5,949 nucleotides of DNA, from positions 1-5,949 of the forward strand of contig JAPOLF010000124.1 of NCBI GenBank assembly GCA_029977305.1, read 5' to 3'. Position 1 is the stretch's first letter, and each line of letters starts with the position of its first letter. Below the pieces are notes generated by a model. That model worked only from the letters and a program-made list of their open reading frames with translations. It searched no databases and had not been told where the DNA came from. Shown one piece after another: positions 1-5,613 of the stretch. The stretch is from a bacterium (GTDB lineage Bacteria; Chloroflexota; Chloroflexia; Thermomicrobiales; UBA6265). The position numbers and the translations under genes are program-made.

Positions 1-2
1 TC

Positions 3-410
3 ACCACCGTAGGGGACTTGGCCGATTTCCTGCTGCTCAATGAGGGGTTGGACCCGGCCTCGTGTCGGGCTATTGCCACCATGGTGATCAGGAGGACGAT
101 GGACGAGGGGCACGAGGCGACAGGGATCACCACGCAGGGCATTGATGCCGTGGCGCTGCTGGTGATCGGGCGGGAACTCGGAATCGAGATGGAGAAGCTC
201 GGGGCGTGGTTGGCGCCACGTCGGTTTCTCGAGCGACGGACAGCGACGGGCTCGGCGGCGCAAGGACCGACGCGCGACCTGCTCGAGATGGAACTGACCC
301 GTGCGCGCGCGGACGAGCGCTGGCGTGAGGAACGGCTGGCGGGGATTGCTGAGGCGCGTCAGGCGCGTGAACGTGAGATCTCAGCGTTGCTGGAAGACGT
401 GCGCGGCTAG
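3..410 (+). CDS. Partial gene, unknown function; possible degenerate MerR-like N-terminus with helical C-terminal tail
   Basis: The frame is open from the first bases of the window to a TAG at 408-410, so the start probably lies upstream. The in-frame TTG at 18 has no well-spaced ribosome site and sits inside what looks like domain sequence. About 135 residues are visible. The first 70 loosely follow a MerR-type layout: VGDLADFLL resembles the first helix-turn-helix segment, and VIGRELGIEMEKLGAWL resembles the usual 'reLGfsleeI' end of that domain. The arginine-tyrosine wing motifs typical of MerR are not clear, so this is only a resemblance. The last 50 residues are rich in Arg, Glu and Ala with no prolines, which suggests a long helix or coiled coil. 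There is no signal peptide or membrane segment. The gene converges on the dppC-like gene and overlaps it by 4 bp. A small DNA-binding regulator is possible, but no function can be assigned. Confidence 0.6.
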   Translation, partial: TTVGDLADFLLLNEGLDPASCRAIATMVIRRTMDEGHEATGITTQGIDAVALLVIGRELGIEMEKLGAWLAPRRFLERRTATGSAAQGPTRDLLEMELTRARADERWREERLAGIAEARQAREREISALLEDVRG

Positions 411-1351
411 GAGATGCTGCCCGGATCGAAAGCATCACGCAGGCCATCGCCGACGAAGGACACGGCGAGCACGATGATGACCAAGGTGGCACTCGGGATC
501 AGCACCTGCAGGCCGTTCATCTCCAGATAGGGGATCGCGTCGGTGATCATCTTGCCGAGGCTGGGATCGGGCGGTTGGATGCCGAGGCCGAGGAGGCTGA
601 GGACGGCCTCGTTGACGATCACCGCCGCGATGCCGAGGGTGCTGGTGGTGACGATCAGGCCGAGGAGCTGCGGGAAGACGTGACGGCGCACGATGGTGGT
701 GTTGCCGGCACCAATCGCGTTCGCGGCGGTGATGAAATCGCGTTCGCGGATGGTGAGGGTCTGGGAGCGGACGAGTCGGGCCATCATCGGCCATGAAACG
801 AGACTGAGTGCACCGACCACCAGCATCAGGCGCCCGATGCCGCCGAATCGATCGGTCATCGCCTGTCCGAAGATCGCCGCGACGAGAATCGCGAGGAGCA
901 GCCCGGGGAAGGCGAAGAGGACGTCGCCCACTCGGGTCACGGCGATATCGACCTTGCCGCCGAAATAGCCCGCCGCCAAGCCGAGCGGGACACCGAGCAG
1001 GAGATCGAGCACGGTGACATAGGCGGCGACGGTGAGCGAGACGCGGAGGCCGTAGACGAGCCGCGCAAGCGTGTCGCGGCCGAGGTTGTCGGTGCCGAAG
1101 GGATGGACGGCGGAGGGTTTGGCGTTGATCGCGGCGTAGTCGAGTTTGTTCGGATTGGTCGCGATGAGACTCGGGCCGAAGATCGCGGTGAGGATCAGGA
1201 GGATCAGGACGACGAGGCCGACGACCGCGATCTTGTTGGTGCGGAAGCGGCGCCAGAAGAGGCGCCACGGCCCCATCGCCTCAGAGGTGGTGAGACCGTC
1301 AAGCGAGTCCGCATCGAGGCGATCGGCGAGGGCGGAGACGTTGGCAGCCAT
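407..1351 (-). CDS. DppC/OppC-family ABC transporter permease
   Basis: This is an inner-membrane permease subunit of a peptide/nickel-type ABC importer, 314 residues, normal length for the family. Residues 28-68 are the OppC_N segment: a basic FWRRFRTNK stretch followed by the first membrane helix (about 41-60) and a short extracytoplasmic region. HPFGTDNLGRDTLARL (83-98) is the hallmark of DppC/OppC proteins. Further hydrophobic helices lie at about 103-130, 145-163, 174-192, 228-256 and 282-302. The EAA loop that docks on the ATPase is around 204-228 (RDFITAANAIGAG then RRHVFPQ). LLGLGIQPPDPSLG (253-266) is also typical. The start at 1351 is fixed by family alignment and by a TGATG junction with the upstream permease gene. 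GGTGAG lies 6 bases before the ATG. A much longer open frame runs upstream through the neighbour but lacks family sequence and was rejected. The substrate cannot be told from the permease. Confidence 0.95.
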   Translation of the reverse strand: MAANVSALADRLDADSLDGLTTSEAMGPWRLFWRRFRTNKIAVVGLVVLILLILTAIFGPSLIATNPNKLDYAAINAKPSAVHPFGTDNLGRDTLARLVYGLRVSLTVAAYVTVLDLLLGVPLGLAAGYFGGKVDIAVTRVGDVLFAFPGLLLAILVAAIFGQAMTDRFGGIGRLMLVVGALSLVSWPMMARLVRSQTLTIRERDFITAANAIGAGNTTIVRRHVFPQLLGLIVTTSTLGIAAVIVNEAVLSLLGLGIQPPDPSLGKMITDAIPYLEMNGLQVLIPSATLVIIVLAVSFVGDGLRDAFDPGSIS

Positions 1352-2289
1352 CAGCCGCTCACCCGAACCCGTGGATCGAGGAAGGTGTAGAGGATGTCGG
1401 TGACGAGGTTCATGAAGACGACGGCCACCGCGAGGATGACGGTGGTGCCCTGGATCACGGGGTAGTCGCGCTGCTGCACCGCCTGCACGGAGAGGAAGCC
1501 GATCCCCGGGATGGAAAAGAGTTGCTCCACGACGAAGGCGCCGGTGACGAGGAAGGCGATGGATGGACCGACGACGGTGACAACGGGGAGGAGGGCATTG
1601 CGGAGGATGTGGCGAAAGCGCACCGCGAATTCCGGGAGCCCTTTGCCGCGTGCCGTGCGGACGTAATCCTGTTTCATCACCTCGAGGACGTTGGCGCGCG
1701 TCATCCGCGAGATGAAGCCGAGACCAGCAGCGGCGAGCACGATCACCGGCATCACCCAGTGCTGCCAACTCCCCCACCCCGCTGCCGGGAGCGCCGGCCA
1801 ACCGCGGCTGTAGGCCCGGTAGTTGAGCCACTGCAGGACGGGGATGAGGACGAAGCTGGGCACGGCGTAGAGCGCGAGCATGGGCACCATCATGGCGCGG
1901 TCGGAGACGGAGTTCTGGCGCAGCGCGGCGAAAGCCCCGACAGGGATCCCGATCAGCAGGCTGACGATCAGGGCGGTCAGGCCGAGCTGGAGCGAGACGC
2001 GCACGCCGCTTCCGAGGAGGTCATTCACCGGGCGTTGGGCATAGCGGTACGAGAGCCCGAGGTTCCCGTGGAGGAGGCCTCCGAGGTAGTTCAGGTATTG
2101 GTTGTACCAAGGGAGATCGAGGCCGTAGAGGTGCTTGAGGTTGGCGTAGGTCTGGGGATCGCGACTATTGCCCATCATGGTGAGGACGGGATCACCCGGC
2201 GCGAAGTACCCGACGATGAACGTCAGGAACGTGACGCTGAGGAGCACGAAGGGCAGCGCCGCAAGACGACGCACGATCACCGCGAGCAT
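1351..2289 (-). CDS. DppB/OppB-family ABC transporter permease
   Basis: This is the second membrane subunit of the importer, 312 residues, normal length. The N-terminus (VRRLAALPFVLLSVTFLTF) is the usual first membrane helix, followed by the family motif FAPGDPV (29-35). YGLDLPWYNQYLNYL (55-69) and GNLGLSYRY (75-83) are the conserved extracytoplasmic part of DppB-type permeases. Membrane helices follow at about 98-124, 134-155, 177-195, 233-256 and 283-303. The EAA loop is at about 207-238 (QDYVRTARGKGLPE then RHILRNALLP). FSIPGIGFLSVQAVQQRDYP (258-277) is another strong signature. The start has GGGGAG nine bases upstream, at 2304-2299. Its stop TGA shares one base with the ATG of the dppC-like gene, so translation is probably coupled. 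The ribosome site abuts and partly overlaps an intercistronic hairpin, which may limit its translation relative to the binding protein. Confidence 0.95.
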   Translation of the reverse strand: MLAVIVRRLAALPFVLLSVTFLTFIVGYFAPGDPVLTMMGNSRDPQTYANLKHLYGLDLPWYNQYLNYLGGLLHGNLGLSYRYAQRPVNDLLGSGVRVSLQLGLTALIVSLLIGIPVGAFAALRQNSVSDRAMMVPMLALYAVPSFVLIPVLQWLNYRAYSRGWPALPAAGWGSWQHWVMPVIVLAAAGLGFISRMTRANVLEVMKQDYVRTARGKGLPEFAVRFRHILRNALLPVVTVVGPSIAFLVTGAFVVEQLFSIPGIGFLSVQAVQQRDYPVIQGTTVILAVAVVFMNLVTDILYTFLDPRVRVSG

Positions 2290-2302
2290 GGTGGGCGACT
2301 CC

Positions 2303-2328
2303 CCGGGGAGGGCTTGCGCCCTCCCCGG
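2303..2328 (-). promoter_or_regulatory. Intercistronic hairpin between the binding-protein gene and dppB
   Basis: A perfect 11-bp GC-rich inverted repeat (arms 2303-2313 and 2318-2328) has a 4-base loop. On the minus-strand transcript the loop reads GCAA, which fits the stable GNRA tetraloop class. No run of T follows on either strand, so it is not a classical intrinsic terminator. Its 3' arm on the transcript shares two bases (2304-2303) with the GGGGAG ribosome site of the dppB-like gene. Plausible roles are protecting the 3' end of the binding-protein message, partial termination, or reducing permease translation. In other binding-protein transporters, structures at this place often account for the excess of binding protein over permease. 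Confidence 0.75.
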
Positions 2329-2331
2329 TGG

Positions 2332-2349
2332 TCAGCGGTCTCTCAGCGG
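2332..2349. repeat. Short tandem-like direct repeat (7 bp twice)
   Basis: TCAGCGG occurs at 2332-2338 and again at 2343-2349, separated by TCTC, immediately after the stop codon of the binding-protein gene in transcription order. With the hairpin it makes up almost all of the 61-bp spacer 2290-2350. It may be chance or slippage; no function is apparent. Confidence 0.4.
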
Positions 2350-2350
2350 A

Positions 2351-3994
2351 CTAGGAGCAGCCGGCGAGGTCGCTGTAATTCGGGATCACGATGCCGTTGC
2401 CGGTCACCTCGACCCCCTGCACGCAGGGCTTCACGAGGACCAGCACCTGGCCGGTGAAGAGCGGCAGCCAGGCGACCTCGGTGACCGCGATCTGCTCTGC
2501 CTTGTTGTAAAGCTCGGCGCGCTGCGCGAAGTCACCGACAATGAGGTCGGCATCCTTCGTGAGCTGGTCGAACTCGGCGTTGGAGAAGTTCGGGTTGTTG
2601 CCCGGGACGCCGGTCTGCATCAGGATCGAGAGGAAGTTCTGCGGATCCGGGTAGTCGGCACCCCAGACGCTGTAGAAGGCCTGGAGACCCTTCTCGGGAT
2701 CGACGACGGTGTCGTTGAGGCGGGAGCTGAAGGTGGAGAGCTCGAGCGGCTCGAGGTTCACCTTGATGCCGAGGTTGTCCTGCCACATCGACTGGAGGAC
2801 GGTGACCACGCGCTCGTTGTCACCCTCGACGCCGTAGGTGAGGGTGAACTCGAAGGAGGCGGGGTCGATGCCGGCATCGGCGAGCAGTTGCTTGCCGGCG
2901 GCGGCGTCGAACGGGATGCCCTCGATCGGGAGCTCCGAGCCGGGGAAGCCGGCGGGGAGGATGCGGTCGGTGGCGTTCACCGTGCCGCCGAGGACCACAT
3001 TGGCGAGGGTCTCGCGATCGATGGCACTGGCGAGCGCCTGGCGGACGCGGACATCATCGAACGGTGCCAACTTGTTGTTGAAACCGACGTAGCGGTTGTT
3101 GAACGCGCTGGCGGCCTTGAAGTCGGGCATGTCCTTGACCTCGGCCACACGAGCGGCCGGGATGGGGTTCTGCGAACTGCCCATGATGTCGATCTTGTCG
3201 GTGCGGTAGAGCTGGTAGGCGGTCTCACTGTCCTGATTGAAGACGAGATCCAGCTGCTTCATCTTCGACGCAGGCTCCCAGTAGCCGGCGTTCGGGACGA
3301 GGACAAGGCCCTGGCCCTTGTTCCACGCGGAGACCACGAAGGGGCCACTCGTGACGGAGCCATCCGCCGCAGCCGCGGCACCCGCAGCCTTCGAGGTGAT
3401 CTTGGCGGGAGCGAGGGACATGGTGCTGAGGAAGAAGGCGGAAGGCTGGGAGATGCCCACGGCGACGGTGCGCTCGTCGATCGCCTTGACGCCCGGGAGT
3501 TCGGTGATCGTGCCGGCGGCCATGTCGGCGGCACCGTCGAGGAGCGAGAGGTAGTACGGGCCGGTCCAGGCGCCGGTCGCGGGATCGAGCGCGTGGTTGA
3601 GGCTCCAGACGACATCCTCTGAGGTGACCGGGGAGCCGTCGGAGAAGGTCGCGCCTTCACGCAAGGTGAAGGTGTAGGTCAGGCCGTCCTCGGAGACCTC
3701 CCAGGACTCGGCCAGGTCCGGCTCGACGAGCAGGTCCTTGTTCAGGCGCACCAGGCCGCCGTAGAGGAGGCCGACGGCGGTGAAGCCCTGGGCGTCGGTG
3801 GCGGCTGCGGGGTCGAGCGTCGGCACGTCGCTAACGCCTTCCAGGGACCAGCGGAGGGTGGAGCCACCATCCTGGGCGAGAGCGGACTCGGTGCGGATCC
3901 CGTTCGCCAGCAAGACCGCCGCAAGCGGTGCCTGCCATGCTGCCTGGAGCACGGAGCGGCGGGAGCTCGTTGATTGGATCACGTCGCGAAACAT
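2351..3994 (-). CDS. Family-5 (peptide/nickel type) ABC transporter solute-binding protein with twin-arginine leader
   Basis: This extracytoplasmic binding protein captures the ligand and delivers it to the permease pair encoded downstream. It has 547 residues, usual for SBP_bac_5. Residues 11-17 read SRRSVLQ, close to the twin-arginine consensus, followed by a hydrophobic stretch to about residue 31 and a possible cleavage after ALA (38-40). No lipobox cysteine is present. The mature protein shows the family order: EPDLAESWEVSEDGLTYTF (91-109), FSDGSPVTSEDVVWSLNHAL (117-136), VRQALASAIDRETL (317-330) and WGADYPDPQNFL (444-455). The only two cysteines are 524 and 546, near the C-terminus. The start at 3994 has GGAGG five bases upstream and places the leader correctly. 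An in-frame ATG at 4114 adds 40 residues unlike the family and lies upstream of the predicted promoter. Dipeptides or oligopeptides are the default ligand guess, but the family also binds nickel chelates, sugars and other solutes. Confidence 0.93.
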   Translation of the reverse strand: MFRDVIQSTSSRRSVLQAAWQAPLAAVLLANGIRTESALAQDGGSTLRWSLEGVSDVPTLDPAAATDAQGFTAVGLLYGGLVRLNKDLLVEPDLAESWEVSEDGLTYTFTLREGATFSDGSPVTSEDVVWSLNHALDPATGAWTGPYYLSLLDGAADMAAGTITELPGVKAIDERTVAVGISQPSAFFLSTMSLAPAKITSKAAGAAAAADGSVTSGPFVVSAWNKGQGLVLVPNAGYWEPASKMKQLDLVFNQDSETAYQLYRTDKIDIMGSSQNPIPAARVAEVKDMPDFKAASAFNNRYVGFNNKLAPFDDVRVRQALASAIDRETLANVVLGGTVNATDRILPAGFPGSELPIEGIPFDAAAGKQLLADAGIDPASFEFTLTYGVEGDNERVVTVLQSMWQDNLGIKVNLEPLELSTFSSRLNDTVVDPEKGLQAFYSVWGADYPDPQNFLSILMQTGVPGNNPNFSNAEFDQLTKDADLIVGDFAQRAELYNKAEQIAVTEVAWLPLFTGQVLVLVKPCVQGVEVTGNGIVIPNYSDLAGCS

Positions 3995-3999
3995 TGCAA

Positions 4000-4004
4000 C
4001 CTCC
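4000..4004 (-). promoter_or_regulatory. Ribosome binding site of the binding-protein gene
   Basis: GGAGG on the minus strand, five bases before the ATG at 3994. It decides the start in favour of 3994 over the longer frame beginning at 4114. Confidence 0.75.
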
Positions 4005-4049
4005 GTTCGATGAACCTGATGAGCCGAGATTTTCCAGTTCTTTACCAGT

Positions 4050-4077
4050 ATTATCGGAATACCCGGTCGCAGGTCAA
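4050..4077 (-). promoter_or_regulatory. Sigma-70-type promoter of the ABC transporter operon
   Basis: On the minus strand a -35 box TTGACC (4077-4072) and a -10 box GATAAT (4055-4050) each match the consensus at five of six positions, with a 16-base spacer. Transcription would begin near 4043 and give a leader of about 48 bases before the binding-protein ATG. The region is clearly more AT-rich than the surrounding genes. This is a pattern match only. Confidence 0.65.
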
Positions 4078-4083
4078 CCCTGC
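4069..4083. promoter_or_regulatory. Inverted repeat over the -35 box, candidate operator
   Basis: GCAGG and CCTGC form 5-bp arms around a 5-base centre, overlapping the -35 box of the transporter promoter. A dimeric regulator bound here would block that promoter. The arms are short, so chance is a real alternative. Confidence 0.25.
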
Positions 4084-4126
4084 AGAGCATCGACCGTGCA
4101 CCTGAGCATGGCACGGGACGTGGGAG

Positions 4127-4148
4127 GGGGCCACGGAGGGGTGGCTCC
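4127..4148. repeat. Imperfect inverted repeat upstream of the hflX -10 box
   Basis: GGGGCCAC (4127-4134) and GTGGCTCC (4141-4148) pair at seven of eight positions around a 6-base centre. The element sits where a -35 box would be expected for the TATACT at 4158. It could be an operator or an activator site, in keeping with the lack of a recognisable -35 box. No regulator can be named. Confidence 0.3.
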
Positions 4149-4157
4149 GCAAGTCCC

Positions 4158-4163
4158 TATACT
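4158..4163 (+). promoter_or_regulatory. Possible -10 box for the hflX unit
   Basis: TATACT matches the -10 consensus at five of six positions and points toward hflX. No convincing -35 hexamer lies 16-18 bases upstream, nor is there a TG extension, so the call rests on one box and position. Transcription would begin near 4170, leaving a leader of roughly 45-90 bases depending on which start codon is used. Confidence 0.35.
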
Positions 4164-4169
4164 TGGGCT

Positions 4170-4197
4170 GGCGGCGACTCTCGCCACCACGATCGTG
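4170..4197 (+). repeat. Hairpin and 10-bp palindrome in the hflX leader
   Basis: GGCGGCG (4170-4176) and CGCCACC (4182-4188) can pair with one mismatch around a 5-base loop. Directly next to it, CACGATCGTG (4188-4197) is a perfect 10-bp palindrome. Both lie between the proposed transcription start and the coding region. They could be a protein-binding site or leader structure, or arise from GC-rich sequence by chance. Confidence 0.35.
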
Positions 4198-4259
4198 CGT
4201 CCGAGGACTCCGCCATACCCCGCCCACTTGCCACCACACCGCCGCAGGAACAAGCCCTT

Positions 4260-5591
4260 TTGGTCGCGGTCGAGTTGCCAAATCAGGAATGGGCGGCTGC
4301 CGATTCGCTGGAGGAGCTGGCACGGCTGGCTGAGACCGTTGATGTCGAGGTGGTCGGGTCGGTGACCCAGAAACTCCCCCACCCTCACGCCGGGACGTAC
4401 TTCGGCACCGGGAAACTCGAGGAGATCAAAGCGCGGCGTGAGGACCTCGAGTACGACATGGTGCTGGTGGACGGTGACCTGACCCCGGCCCAGCAGCGCA
4501 ATCTCGAACGGCAACTCGACGTCAAAGTGATCGATCGGACGGCACTGATCCTCGATGTGTTCGCGCGGCGAGCGGCGACCCATGAGGGCCGTCTGCAGGT
4601 GGAGTTGGCGCAGCTGGAGTACCGGCTGCCCCGGCTGACCGGCTTGTGGACGCACCTTTCACGGCAGGGTGTCGGCGGCGTCGGGTTGCGCGGACCGGGT
4701 GAGACCCAGTTGGAAAGCGACCGACGCGAACTGGGCAAGCGGATCACCCACATCAAGCGGGAACTGACCGAGGTGCATCGGCATCGGCAGTTGTATCGGG
4801 ATCGGCGGCGGAGCGTGCCGGTGCCGGTCGTGGCGCTGGTCGGGTACACGAACGCCGGGAAGTCGACCCTGCTCAACACCATCACCGGGGCGAATGTGAT
4901 GGCCGAGGACAAGTTGTTCGCGACGCTGGACCCGACCACGCGGCGGACCGTGATGCCGGGCGGTCGCGAGGTGTTGCTGACCGACACGGTGGGGTTCATC
5001 AACAACTTGCCAACGCTGCTGATCGCCGCGTTCCGGGCAACGCTCGAGGAGATCAACGAGGCGACCGTGCTGCTGCACGTGGTCGATGCGACGCATCCCA
5101 ACGCCGCGGAGCAAATGACCACGGTGCTCGCCGTGCTGGAGGAACTCGGGGTTGATGATCGACCGATGATCACCGCGCTGAACAAGATGGATCGCCTCCT
5201 GCCAGAGGGAGCGACGCGCGAGGATTTCGACGCGATCCGCCTCTCCTCGGTGCTCGACGGGTTGGGCGACGCAGCGGCGCTTGCGACGAATCCGGTGCTG
5301 ATCTCCGGGGGCAGGGGATGGGGGCTCGATCACCTGCTGCGGGAAGTCGAGCGGATCATTCAGGTTGAGGCGGAGTACGTCCCGGTGGTGCTGCGGGCAC
5401 CGTACAGTCGGGGGGATCTGGTCGACCGGTTCCATCGCGCAGGACGCGTGGAGTTGGTGGAGCACACCGACGAGGCAACCGTTATCACGGGGTGGGTGCC
5501 ATCGGCGGAGTTCGGGCAGTATGAGCCGCACTTGACGAAACGAGAAGATCGGGTTGGCACGGACGGTTCACGTGCTGAGGCCTCCCGGTGA
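4260..5591 (+). CDS. hflX: GTPase HflX, ribosome-associated
   Basis: HflX is a cytoplasmic GTPase that binds the large ribosomal subunit and splits or rescues stalled ribosomes under stress. Counted from the TTG at 4260 it has 443 residues. The N-terminal HflX domain shows VGSVTQK (32-38), YFGTGKLEEIK (47-57), LTPAQQRNLE (74-83), IDRTALILDVF (91-101) and THEGRLQVELAQLEY (107-121). The linker carries GLRGPGETQLESDRR (142-156). The GTPase domain has G1 GYTNAGKS (195-202), G3 DTVG (242-245), G4 NKMD (308-311) and a G5-like SGG (349-351). The C-terminal domain ends near 425. Thus all nucleotide-binding motifs are intact. AGGAA lies nine bases before the TTG, but family-like residues (QEQALLV) continue upstream in frame, so the true start may be earlier, with ATA at 4215 as the best-placed candidate. 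Its neighbour downstream, 22 bp away, is probably co-transcribed. Confidence 0.95.
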   Translation: MVAVELPNQEWAAADSLEELARLAETVDVEVVGSVTQKLPHPHAGTYFGTGKLEEIKARREDLEYDMVLVDGDLTPAQQRNLERQLDVKVIDRTALILDVFARRAATHEGRLQVELAQLEYRLPRLTGLWTHLSRQGVGGVGLRGPGETQLESDRRELGKRITHIKRELTEVHRHRQLYRDRRRSVPVPVVALVGYTNAGKSTLLNTITGANVMAEDKLFATLDPTTRRTVMPGGREVLLTDTVGFINNLPTLLIAAFRATLEEINEATVLLHVVDATHPNAAEQMTTVLAVLEELGVDDRPMITALNKMDRLLPEGATREDFDAIRLSSVLDGLGDAAALATNPVLISGGRGWGLDHLLREVERIIQVEAEYVPVVLRAPYSRGDLVDRFHRAGRVELVEHTDEATVITGWVPSAEFGQYEPHLTKREDRVGTDGSRAEASR

Positions 5592-5613
5592 GGGTGCTTC
5601 GGGGACAGACGCT

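Noticed and set aside
1352..1831. N-terminal extension of the dppC-like frame to an ATG at 1831
   Set aside because: The extra 160 residues lie within the dppB-like gene in another frame, are Arg/His/Pro-rich and have no permease character. The ATG at 1351 gives the normal family length and a TGATG junction.
2303..2328. Reading the intercistronic hairpin as an intrinsic terminator
   Set aside because: No T-run follows the stem on either strand, and the downstream gene lies only 13 bases away with its own ribosome site.
1522..2457. A 311-codon plus-strand frame opposite the dppB-like gene
   Set aside because: Acidic and histidine-rich low-complexity translation, antisense to a gene with strong family signatures.
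2168..3622. A 484-codon open frame on the plus strand opposite the binding-protein gene
   Set aside because: It is antisense to a well-supported family-5 binding protein, has low-complexity Glu/Gly/Val/Asp-rich sequence typical of GC-rich shadows, and shows no recognisable domain.
3995..4114. Start of the binding-protein gene at 4114, adding 40 residues
   Set aside because: The extension overlaps the predicted promoter, is unlike the family, and would place residues before the twin-arginine leader. GGAGG supports the start at 3994.
4385..5185. Open frames on the minus strand within hflX, including 4385-5185 and 4659-5531
   Set aside because: They are shadows of the hflX coding sequence, Arg/Ser-rich with no motifs or ribosome sites.
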